From positions 1 to 40,030 of the forward strand of contig MFIQ01000002.1 of assembly GCA_001778905.1 (NCBI GenBank): 40,030 bases of DNA. Reading direction: 5' to 3'. Shown in pieces: positions 33,763 to 39,978 of this stretch. The translations under genes and the position numbers were made by a program. This DNA comes from Candidatus Giovannonibacteria bacterium RIFCSPLOWO2_12_FULL_44_15 (GTDB lineage: Bacteria; Patescibacteriota; Minisyncoccia; JACPKW01; UBA11713). Positions within the stretch are counted from its first letter, which is position 1. The number at the start of each line of letters is the position of its first letter. The notes below the pieces were generated by a model. The model was not told where the DNA came from. It worked only from the letters and a program-made list of their open reading frames with translations, and ran no database searches.

Positions 33763-33791
33763 AAAGTAGCAAAATCCAAGGAAATAAGCAA
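33763..33791 (-). promoter_or_regulatory. purine-type promoter, purM copy
   Basis: TTGCTT (33786-33791), 17-bp spacer, TACTTT (33763-33768) preceded by TGC. See the copies at 29607 and 30265. Confidence 0.78.
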
Positions 33792-33806
33792 AATTAAATT
33801 AGGAAG

Positions 33807-33835
33807 TTGATTTAATATTCAGACTGCGCTAGTTT
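33807..33835 (+). promoter_or_regulatory. promoter of the gtrA-like gene
   Basis: TTGATT (33807-33812), 17-bp spacer, TAGTTT (33830-33835) on the plus strand, divergent from the purM promoter. Confidence 0.5.
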
Positions 33836-33866
33836 AGGGCAAACGCTGTTTTGAAAGGAGTGCTCT

Positions 33867-34262
33867 ATGCAACTTCTGCGATTCTGCGGCGCAGGGGTGC
33901 CTGGCGTACTCCTGTATTACATTGTCTATGTTTCTTTAACTCGATTGACCGATCAGTGGTACGTCGCAGCAACAGTTGTCGCTTCCATTGCGAGCTGGGG
34001 CCTAACTTTTCTTCTACAGAAGTATTGGGCATTTAGGAATAAAGAATCCGAATGGCTTATGCGGCAGATTATAAACTACGCCGGGAAAGTCCTCTTCTTT
34101 ATTTTTATCCTTGGGCCAGGCCTTATTTATCTGCTTGTTGAACACGCCGAGCTTCCTGATCTGTGGGCGCAGGCTATCTTGACGCTTGTCGTGTCGTCCA
34201 TAAGCTACCTTATCGACAAACGCATCTTCGCCAACAAAAAAACCGCCGCGTCATCCCCATGA
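33867..34262 (+). CDS. GtrA-like membrane protein
   Basis: This 131-aa protein has four hydrophobic helices (~6-24, 31-52, 68-92, 100-120) and the GtrA-family features: N-terminal LRFCGAGVPGVLLYYIVY and the FLLQKYWAFR segment. GtrA proteins are thought to move or hold lipid-linked sugars. An AAAGGAG SD lies 7 nt before the ATG. It is the only plus-strand gene between tRNA-Lys and tRNA-Trp, and has its own promoter and terminator. No partner glycosyltransferase is adjacent; one is 2 kb away in the island. Confidence 0.82.
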   Translation: MQLLRFCGAGVPGVLLYYIVYVSLTRLTDQWYVAATVVASIASWGLTFLLQKYWAFRNKESEWLMRQIINYAGKVLFFIFILGPGLIYLLVEHAELPDLWAQAILTLVVSSISYLIDKRIFANKKTAASSP

Positions 34263-34276
34263 CCTAGGCGGTTTTT
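34238..34276 (+). terminator. terminator of the gtrA-like gene
   Basis: AAAAACCGCC pairs with GGCGGTTTTT, with an inner GTCAT/ATGAC stem; the stop codon lies in the loop and a TTTTT run follows on the plus strand. Confidence 0.85.
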
Positions 34277-34321
34277 GAATCGCAAGTATTCTCGCGATCG
34301 CGAATATACTTACGATTCAAA
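34274..34321. repeat. 48-nt hairpin repeat, copy B (GCGATCGC core)
   Basis: Same structure as 30302-30349: arms TTTGAATCGCAAGTAT/ATACTTACGATTCAAA (one mismatch or wobble) around TCGCGATCGCGA. The TAG/CTA to TCG/CGA change relative to copy A is compensatory, so the stem appears conserved. It lies between two convergent genes. Confidence 0.85.
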
Positions 34322-34329
34322 TAAAAAAA

Positions 34330-34358
34330 GGCGTGGCGAGATCTCTCTCGCGCACGCC
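34330..34358 (-). terminator. terminator of the 115-aa gene
   Basis: GGCGTGCGCGAGA pairs with TCTCGCCACGCC (one bulge), followed by TTTTTTT on the minus strand, 12 nt after the stop. Confidence 0.88.
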
Positions 34359-34369
34359 CGTGGCACTTC

Positions 34370-34717
34370 CTATCGGAAATATTTCCGATACTCTCGGTCG
34401 ATTTCCAGAGCCTTAACGATCATACGTATAAAGGAAACGAATTTAAGGACGTTAAATCCCCTTCTAAGAAGCTTATAGCGCTTCCCTTGCACCCAGTACC
34501 TCTGGAAAGAATTCTCGACGGCTTGGCGCGCGCTTTGCGGAAAGTTTTTTACGTTAAGATCGTTAACCCTGCTAAGCCGCTCCGGATTGGAAAATTTATA
34601 CATTTCGCCGCCCGCGAGCAATAGACCCTTAAGCAAAACTAGGCGCTTTCCCGGCGAGAGCTTCCGCCACCCATACAAAATCTCCGCGTCTTGAATATGT
34701 CGTCTTGGCCACCGCAT
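34370..34717 (-). CDS. small basic hypothetical protein
   Basis: This 115-aa, helix-rich and strongly basic protein (Arg/Lys about one in five) starts MRWPRRHIQDAEILYGWRK. It has no Cys cluster, signal peptide or TM helix. The AGAGGAGGGG SD sits 6 nt before the ATG, an extended -10 TGCTATACT lies at 34758-34766 and a clear terminator follows, so it is expressed alone. A nucleic-acid-binding role would fit its charge but nothing specific is recognised. Confidence 0.65.
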   Translation of the reverse strand: MRWPRRHIQDAEILYGWRKLSPGKRLVLLKGLLLAGGEMYKFSNPERLSRVNDLNVKNFPQSARQAVENSFQRYWVQGKRYKLLRRGFNVLKFVSFIRMIVKALEIDREYRKYFR

Positions 34718-34757
34718 AATCCCCTCCTCTCAAAATCAAGGAAATTTTATTTCTTGC

Positions 34758-34766
34758 AGTATAGCA
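34758..34766 (-). promoter_or_regulatory. extended -10 promoter of the 115-aa gene
   Basis: TGCTATACT on the minus strand; predicted leader ~34 nt containing the SD. Confidence 0.55.
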
Positions 34767-34790
34767 GAACGCTTTATTTAATCATAAAAA

Positions 34791-34800
34791 GTGGTATATT
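34791..34800 (+). promoter_or_regulatory. -10 region of tRNA-Trp
   Basis: GTGGTATATT on the plus strand, with TATATT ending 11 nt before the tRNA. It resembles the TGTGGCATAAT core of the 20-bp repeats. Confidence 0.5.
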
Positions 34801-34811
34801 ATGTAAAATCT

Positions 34812-34882
34812 GGGGGTGTGGTTCAATGGTAGAATATCGGTCTCCAAAACCGACGATCAAGGTTCGATTCCTTGCACCCCCG
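34812..34882 (+). tRNA. tRNA-Trp (anticodon CCA)
   Basis: A 71-nt cloverleaf: acceptor GGGGGTG/CACCCCC with discriminator G, anticodon stem TCGGT/ACCGA around CTCCAAA (CCA at 34-36), T-arm with GGTTCGATTCC. CCA is not encoded. Its 3' end is repeated, interrupted, at 38606-38644. Confidence 0.97.
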
Positions 34883-34918
34883 CTAATTTTAGTATCGAGA
34901 GACCGAGAGGGCTAAAAA

Positions 34919-34927
34919 TGTTAAAAT
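34919..34927 (+). promoter_or_regulatory. extended -10 promoter of the GH130-like gene
   Basis: TGTTAAAAT on the plus strand, 6 nt before the ATG, predicting a leaderless transcript for the island genes. Confidence 0.55.
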
Positions 34928-34933
34928 TGTATT

Positions 34934-35950
34934 ATGCAAATTGAAGATCTAGGCATCATTCTTTCGCCTACAGAAAACGAGTTTGAAAAGCGGGCTGTCC
35001 TAAATCCTGCGTGCATTGCCGAGGGTGATATAGTCCACATGTTTTATCGCGCCATCAATCAAAATAATATTTCTACAATTGGATATTGCCAGATTAAAGA
35101 TAATAAGGTTATCCGCAGAGATAATAAGCCTTTAATTTTCCCTGAACATAATTTCGAACGTAGCGGCGTCGAGGATCCCAGGATAGTTTATTTGGATGGA
35201 ATGTATTATCTGTTTTACACAACATACGATGGATATGATGCATCCGCTGCTTATGCTATTTCCTCTGATTTGCGTAATTTTAAAAAACAGGGGCCAATTT
35301 TTCCTGCAATCCTTTATAAGGACGCTAGTAAGATTTTTAAACATGCGGGCCTTCCGGAAAAATATGAATGGTATGCAAAACACTATGAAGAAGAAAGAGG
35401 CCAAGGAGTCTCTCTTTGGCAAAAGGATGTTTTTCTTCTGCCAGAGAAAATCGAAGGAAATTTTTTTCTGATTCATAGGATAATGCCAGGAATCCAAGCC
35501 ATAAGTTTTAGGAATTTTTCTGATTTGACTGAGGAATTATGGAGAAAATACCTACTCCATATGGCCGAATTTATAATTCTTGATCCAAAATATAAATTTG
35601 AAAACAAACGCATCGGCGGAGGTTGCCCGCCTATCAAAACAAGGCATGGCTGGCTGCTAATTTTTCATGCTATAGAACAAACGAACCACGGAAAAATTTA
35701 TCATGCTGCAGCTGCACTGCTGGATCTAAAAAATCCGCTTCACGTCAAAGCAAGGCTGCCATTTCCACTGTTCTCGCCGGAAGGACAAGACGAAAGAGAG
35801 GGCGTAACAAATGATGTCGTATTTCCCACTGGCTCAATACTGAAAAAAGATGATTTATTTATCTATTACGGCGCCGCTGATTCCAAGATAAAAGCGAAAA
35901 AAATCAGCGTAATTGAATTAATTAATGAATTGCTAAAACATAAGACATGA
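34934..35950 (+). CDS. GH130-like glycoside phosphorylase/hydrolase
   Basis: This 338-aa five-bladed beta-propeller protein fits glycoside hydrolase family 130, whose members phosphorolyse or hydrolyse beta-mannosides. Key points: GVEDPRI (78-84, with the Asp81 proton donor region), repeated blade strands (YYLFYTTYDGYDASAAYA), IGGGCPPIKTRHGWLLIFHA and the C-terminal VVFPTGSILKKDDLFIYYGA. There is no signal peptide, so it acts in the cytosol. First gene of the island, overlapping the cupin gene by 4 nt. Exact substrate (mannosyl-glucose, -GlcNAc or beta-1,2-mannan) cannot be told from sequence. Confidence 0.87.
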   Translation: MQIEDLGIILSPTENEFEKRAVLNPACIAEGDIVHMFYRAINQNNISTIGYCQIKDNKVIRRDNKPLIFPEHNFERSGVEDPRIVYLDGMYYLFYTTYDGYDASAAYAISSDLRNFKKQGPIFPAILYKDASKIFKHAGLPEKYEWYAKHYEEERGQGVSLWQKDVFLLPEKIEGNFFLIHRIMPGIQAISFRNFSDLTEELWRKYLLHMAEFIILDPKYKFENKRIGGGCPPIKTRHGWLLIFHAIEQTNHGKIYHAAAALLDLKNPLHVKARLPFPLFSPEGQDEREGVTNDVVFPTGSILKKDDLFIYYGAADSKIKAKKISVIELINELLKHKT

Positions 35951-36372
35951 AACGACCTAATAAACCATTTCAGGAGAAAATCATAAAACCTTGGGGCAGG
36001 GAAATTATTTTTACCCCTAAAGAATTAGGAAGGACGGGGAAAATTTTATCAATCCGTTCAAAAAAAAGACTTTCCTTTCAGTATCACGACAATAAAGAAG
36101 AAACTTTATGCTTATTTTCAGGCAGTGTCCTACTTTGGATAGAAAACGATGACGGCAAGCTACAAAAAATAAATATGGAACCACAAAAGGGGTATACTAT
36201 TCTGCCTAAACAAAAACACCGGCTGGAAGCCTTAGAAGATTCAATTGTACTGGAAATTTCTTCACAAGAAAAAGGCAATACTATCCGACTGAAAGACGAT
36301 TATAATCGCGGGACTGAAACTGAAGATGAAAGAAATAAGCCCAATAGAAATTGGCATGGCGAGACCAACTAA
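35947..36372 (+). CDS. cupin protein similar to type II mannose-6-phosphate isomerase domain
   Basis: This 141-aa single cupin starts with KIIKPWGREIIF, like the KPWGxE of the C-terminal cupin of bifunctional mannose-6-phosphate isomerase/GDP-mannose pyrophosphorylase. It then has SFQYHDNKEETLCLFSGSVLL and a second motif TILPKQKHRLEALED. The His/Glu/His ligands for a metal are thus mostly present. A mannose-6-phosphate/fructose-6-phosphate isomerase role fits the GH130 and glycosyltransferase neighbours; it may also be a sugar-binding cupin. Its 3' end overlaps the next gene by 47 nt. Confidence 0.75.
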   Translation: MKRPNKPFQEKIIKPWGREIIFTPKELGRTGKILSIRSKKRLSFQYHDNKEETLCLFSGSVLLWIENDDGKLQKINMEPQKGYTILPKQKHRLEALEDSIVLEISSQEKGNTIRLKDDYNRGTETEDERNKPNRNWHGETN

Positions 36373-38563
36373 AGTTTTGTTTTTAGGGACATACCCTCCC
36401 CGGCGTTGTGGTATAGCCACTTTTACTTACGACCTGGCTCAAGCGTTTTATAATACATTCGCACCAGCAATAAAGACAACAGTCGCGGCAATGAATTACA
36501 GCGCCCTAAAAAACCCCAAATACTCTTCACGAGTTGTTTTGGAAATTGATCAGGATAAAACTGAAGATTATAAAATAGCGGCTAAAAAAATAAACGCAGA
36601 CCCAAATATCAAATTGGTTTGCATCCAGCATGAGTTTGGAATCTTCGGAGGAGAATTCGGCTCCAACCTCAAATATTTTCTTGCTGAACTTAAGAAGCCA
36701 ACAGTAATGACTCTGCATACCGTACTTCCCAACCCGAAACCTGCCATGGAAGCATCTATAAGGCCTCTGTTGGACCGTGTTTCATACCTGGTAGTAATGA
36801 GCACAAATTCTAAGAATATCTTGATTTCTAGGTACGGTATAAATCCCAGAAAAATTTTTATAATAGATCACGGCATACACCCAGTTGAATTTGAAACGAG
36901 CGAAAAATTTAAAAAGGCGCTCCACATACAAAATAGGCAGGTCATGAGCACTTTTGGGCTTCTTAATCCAGGAAAGGGGATTGAGTATGTATTGGATGTA
37001 ATTCCGGAATTAATTCGCAAGTTTCCAAACCTGCTTTATCTCGTTATGGGAGTAACGCACCCGCTTGTCCTAAAAAATGAAGGCGAAGAATATCGCAATT
37101 TTCTGATGGAGAAGGCAAATCAATTAAAAATTCAAAAATATGTTCGCTTTTATAACCTCTATTTGGAAGTTGGTCGTTTGTTGAAATTTTTACAAGCCAC
37201 CGACATTTATATTGCGTCATCCACTAATGTTGACCAAGCGGTAAGTGGAACGTTTTCATATGCCATGGGAACTGGGCGACCCATAATATCAGCCCCATTT
37301 GCACAGGCCAGAGAAGACATAGGAGAAGCAGGCCTTCTCGTCAATTTTCGAGACAAGAGTTCGTTAAAAAAAACTATAGAACAGCTACTTGTAAATCCCA
37401 AATTGAGGGAAGTTATGGGAAAGAAAGCATATTTTAACACCAGACACATGACTTGGTCCAATGTGGCACTTTCCTACCTTAAGGTTTTTATGAAATGCGC
37501 GCCTGACCTTTCTGTTGACAACAGGCATCTACCAAAATTAAATCTTAAACATTTAAATAAACTTACGGATCGTTTTGGAATTTTTCAATTCGCCGATTTG
37601 AGCCATAGAAATCCTGATTTTGGTTACACATTGGATGACAACGCGCGAGCTTTAGTGATCGCCGCAAGATATTATTCAGCGGGCATTAGAAAAAAAACTA
37701 CTTTGCGCTTATTGAATATATATTTGTCTTTTATTGCAAATGCTTTGGGATCGGATGGATTTTTAAATTATTTTAATAAAAATTATAAGCCTGATGATGC
37801 CGCCAACGCCAAAGACAACTTGGAAGACGCCGACGCCAGAGCTTTATGGGCTCTTATGCAATTATCTGTTATTCACGCCATTCCAGTTGAATTAAAAAGA
37901 AAAGCTCAAAAAATCTACAAGCGCAGGTTAAAAATTGGCGTGCACTTCCAACACATTCGCCCCAAAGCTTTTTACATAAAAGGCTTATTTGCCTTATATC
38001 AAAGCCATTCCTCACAGAATCTACGTGAAAAAATCAGAATACTTGCAGACGAGCTAATGAAAAATTATGTGGCTCACAGTGATTCCGGTTGGCACTGGTT
38101 CGATAGCATCATAACTTATTCCAACTCTGTATTATGTGAAAGTTTGTTGTCCGCTTTTCAGGCTACAGGAAAAGAAGAATATTTCTATGTCGGCAAAAAA
38201 ACTCTGGACTTTTTGATTTCTCATTCTTTCGTAAATGGAATTTATATGCCTGTCGGACAGAGCGGGTGGTTCGAAAAAGGCGGAAAAAGAAAATTCTTCG
38301 ACCAACAGCCAGAAGACGTTGTAGCTATGGTCGAAGCTCTTAAAAAAATATATATAATCACGCGGGAAGAAAAGTACAAAATGTTAATGACCAAAGCTTT
38401 TTATTGGTATCTGGGAGAAAATTATTTAGAGCAGTATCTCTACGACCAAATAAGTGGCGGGTGTTATGACGGATTAGGGAAAAGAAGCGTTAATCTGAAT
38501 CAAGGGGCGGAATCCACAGTTTCCTATTTAGCCGCTAGGATAGCCGTGAATGATTCTAGTTAA
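36326..38563 (+). CDS. GT4 glycosyltransferase fused to an (alpha/alpha) toroid domain
   Basis: This 745-aa fusion has a GT-B, GT4-like N-terminal part (~15-410): VLFLGTYPPRRCGIATFTYD, STFGLLNPGKGIEYVLD and the GRPIISAPFAQAREDIGEAG donor site, all typical. The C-terminal ~310 residues (~430-745) are a helical toroid with repeated Trp/Asp/Leu helices (DNARALVIAARYY, ADARALWALMQL, GWHWFDS), like glycosidase or mannosyl-hydrolase toroids. So one chain may both build and trim a glycan. ATG at 36326 or 36356 (17-nt rather than 47-nt overlap) is undecided, since neither has an SD. Last island gene. Confidence 0.85.
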   Translation: MKEISPIEIGMARPTKVLFLGTYPPRRCGIATFTYDLAQAFYNTFAPAIKTTVAAMNYSALKNPKYSSRVVLEIDQDKTEDYKIAAKKINADPNIKLVCIQHEFGIFGGEFGSNLKYFLAELKKPTVMTLHTVLPNPKPAMEASIRPLLDRVSYLVVMSTNSKNILISRYGINPRKIFIIDHGIHPVEFETSEKFKKALHIQNRQVMSTFGLLNPGKGIEYVLDVIPELIRKFPNLLYLVMGVTHPLVLKNEGEEYRNFLMEKANQLKIQKYVRFYNLYLEVGRLLKFLQATDIYIASSTNVDQAVSGTFSYAMGTGRPIISAPFAQAREDIGEAGLLVNFRDKSSLKKTIEQLLVNPKLREVMGKKAYFNTRHMTWSNVALSYLKVFMKCAPDLSVDNRHLPKLNLKHLNKLTDRFGIFQFADLSHRNPDFGYTLDDNARALVIAARYYSAGIRKKTTLRLLNIYLSFIANALGSDGFLNYFNKNYKPDDAANAKDNLEDADARALWALMQLSVIHAIPVELKRKAQKIYKRRLKIGVHFQHIRPKAFYIKGLFALYQSHSSQNLREKIRILADELMKNYVAHSDSGWHWFDSIITYSNSVLCESLLSAFQATGKEEYFYVGKKTLDFLISHSFVNGIYMPVGQSGWFEKGGKRKFFDQQPEDVVAMVEALKKIYIITREEKYKMLMTKAFYWYLGENYLEQYLYDQISGGCYDGLGKRSVNLNQGAESTVSYLAARIAVNDSS

Positions 38564-38605
38564 CTGGGCTGGTTCATGACCGATGACGCCCGCAAAGGTG
38601 CTGGG

Positions 38606-38644
38606 CGATTCCTTGCCTACCGGCAGGCAAGCTTGCACCCCCGC
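38606..38644 (+). repeat. interrupted copy of the tRNA-Trp 3' end (putative attachment site)
   Basis: CGATTCCTTGC (38606-38616) and ACCCCCGC (38637-38644) join to give the 19-nt 3' end of tRNA-Trp (34865-34883). The 20-nt insert between them contains most of the imperfect palindrome CTTGCCTACCGGCAGGCAAG (38612-38631) and ends with CTTGC, repeating the bases before it as a target-site duplication would. The AATTTT downstream matches the sequence after the tRNA. It sits directly after the stop of the phosphatidyltransferase gene. Confidence 0.72.
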
Positions 38645-38650
38645 AAATTT

Positions 38651-39382
38651 TTATACCTTCAATCTCTCATCCCACAAAATTTTCAAATGCGCCGAGTGGA
38701 AGAGAACGGAAATCCATGCCATAACGATAGAGGATATTATTAAAGTCTCGCCGAGAGTCCTAAAATTCTCCGAAAGCGGAGTTAAGATCAAGGCGAGGAT
38801 GCCCGCGATATATATAAAAAGGCGCATCCGGTCGAGGACGAATTTATAATCTTCGTCGAGCGAAAATTTTCCGGATGCGAACTTAAATTCGAGATTCCTA
38901 ATCAAGCCCAAGAAAATATACCCGACCAAAAACCAGAAAAATAAATTGGCGGCTAAAAATTGGTACGAGATGAGGTAGAAGCTCAAAACGAGCACCAGTA
39001 TAAAATCCCTCGTGATGTCCAAAACGACCCCTGTCTTCGTCACTCTTTTCGCGTTCCTGGCGAGCGAGCCGTCGAGCATATCAGTGAAGCCGGCGAGAAG
39101 CGTTACCGCAAATATGACAAGATAATCGGATTTGACACTAAAAAGATATGCGAGAAGTCCGACCAGAGCAAAGCCAATTAGGCTGACGACATTCGGGCTT
39201 ATAAAGTGGAGGTGCTCGTCCAGAAAATCCGTCAGCGGGCGCAAAAGATAATCTCGCCACTCCGCCTCTGAATCCGTCGTTCTTGAAAGATAGGCTTGAA
39301 TAATAACCTTGGAAAGAAAAAGAGGCAATATGAAATAGCCAGCGATCGCAGCCAATCCGAAAACTCCTATGCTTGAGAACAT
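38651..39382 (-). CDS. CDP-alcohol phosphatidyltransferase
   Basis: This 243-aa integral membrane enzyme carries the complete family motif DxxDGxxAR(x)8GxxxDxxxD: Asp101, Asp104, Gly105, Ala108, Arg109, Gly118, Asp122, Asp126. About six TM helices surround it. It transfers a phosphatidyl group from CDP-diacylglycerol to an alcohol (glycerol-phosphate, inositol-phosphate or similar). Which alcohol is not visible; PgsA-like phospholipid synthesis is the default. An N-terminal extension (1-60) with one extra hydrophobic helix is present. It follows rpmG by 3 nt and ends at the tRNA-like repeat. Confidence 0.9.
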   Translation of the reverse strand: MFSSIGVFGLAAIAGYFILPLFLSKVIIQAYLSRTTDSEAEWRDYLLRPLTDFLDEHLHFISPNVVSLIGFALVGLLAYLFSVKSDYLVIFAVTLLAGFTDMLDGSLARNAKRVTKTGVVLDITRDFILVLVLSFYLISYQFLAANLFFWFLVGYIFLGLIRNLEFKFASGKFSLDEDYKFVLDRMRLFIYIAGILALILTPLSENFRTLGETLIISSIVMAWISVLFHSAHLKILWDERLKV

Positions 39383-39385
39383 AAA

Positions 39386-39544
39386 TTAAGCTTTCGCTTC
39401 TTTATGCGCGGTTCTTTTTTTGCACCACCTGCAGAACTTGCTGAATTCCAATTTCCGCTCAACCTTCTTTTTATTTTTGGTCGAATAGTAGTTGAACCGC
39501 TTGCACTTGGTACACTGAAATTTTATTAAGTTTACCTGTGACAT
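39386..39544 (-). CDS. rpmG: 50S ribosomal protein L33
   Basis: A 52-aa L33, MSQVNLIKFQCTKCKRFNYY then a Lys-rich middle ending EFSKFCRWCKKRTAHKE. The CxxC...CxxC zinc ribbon is intact. It lies just downstream of tRNA-Thr on the same strand. Confidence 0.95.
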   Translation of the reverse strand: MSQVNLIKFQCTKCKRFNYYSTKNKKKVERKLEFSKFCRWCKKRTAHKEAKA

Positions 39545-39560
39545 ATATTCATATTACCAG

Positions 39561-39633
39561 AGCCGAGACCGGGAATCGAACCCGGGACCTCATCCTTACC
39601 ATGGATGCGCTCTGCCGTCTGAGCTATCTCGGC
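39561..39633 (-). tRNA. tRNA-Thr (anticodon GGT)
   Basis: A 73-nt cloverleaf on the minus strand: GCCGAGA/TCTCGGC acceptor with T discriminator, anticodon stem CATCC/GGATG around ATGGTAA (GGT at 34-36), T-arm GGTTCGATTCC. No encoded CCA. Its first 10 bases overlap the 3' end of the upstream coding gene. Confidence 0.97.
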
Positions 39634-39977
39634 AGTCTTTCAAAAACCTTATGTATCTTAGCGCGAATCCCTTTCTTTTTCAAAAAAGACTCCAATATCT
39701 TCCCTGATCTCGCGAGCTCCTTTTTCTGGTCGTACGCCCTTCCTCCGTACGCCCCGCATTTCTCATGGACCATAAGATAGATCTCCTTGGGATGGTGCAG
39801 CCTAAAAGATTTCTCGATTTGAGAAAGCAGATACGGATGCTTTATATCTTTTGCCCCTCCCGCGACTTTAATTATATCCGGCATCTTCAATTTCTTTTTT
39901 TTAATCAGTGAATCGAGCGCTACAGAAAAGCGCGCATCGAAACACCAAAGCATTACAGCGTCCGCGTGATAAGCCAT
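39624..39977 (-). CDS. small beta-carbonic-anhydrase-like protein
   Basis: This 117-aa protein has a CxDxR motif (Cys12, Asp14, Arg16), VAGGAKDI and HEKC (His71, Cys74), matching the zinc ligands and Asp-Arg dyad of beta-carbonic anhydrases in a shorter frame (usual 160-220 aa). The missing parts are the N-terminal helices. CO2 hydration is possible but unproven; similar small proteins exist in Patescibacteria without known activity. The stop codon TAG lies inside tRNA-Thr (10-nt overlap). The ATG follows the preceding gene's stop by one base. Confidence 0.75.
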   Translation of the reverse strand: MAYHADAVMLWCFDARFSVALDSLIKKKKLKMPDIIKVAGGAKDIKHPYLLSQIEKSFRLHHPKEIYLMVHEKCGAYGGRAYDQKKELARSGKILESFLKKKGIRAKIHKVFERLPR

Positions 39978-39978
39978 A

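Larger units (their letters stand above)
34865..38644 (+). mobile_element. putative tRNA-Trp-associated genomic island (carbohydrate cargo)
   Basis: The segment is bounded by the tRNA-Trp 3' end (34865-34883) and a second copy of the same 19 bases split by a 20-nt insert (38606-38616 plus 38637-38644); A/T-rich AATTTT follows both. Inside are three plus-strand genes, visibly more AT-rich than the surrounding minus-strand genes. This is the layout left by site-specific integration at a tRNA 3' end. No integrase or recombinase is present, so it would be a decayed or passenger element. Extent and mechanism are inferred. Confidence 0.6.

Noticed and set aside
38583-38849. Plus-strand frame starting in the tRNA-like repeat.
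   Set aside because: It reads through the palindrome (SLPTGRQ) and then antisense to the phosphatidyltransferase gene; no SD.
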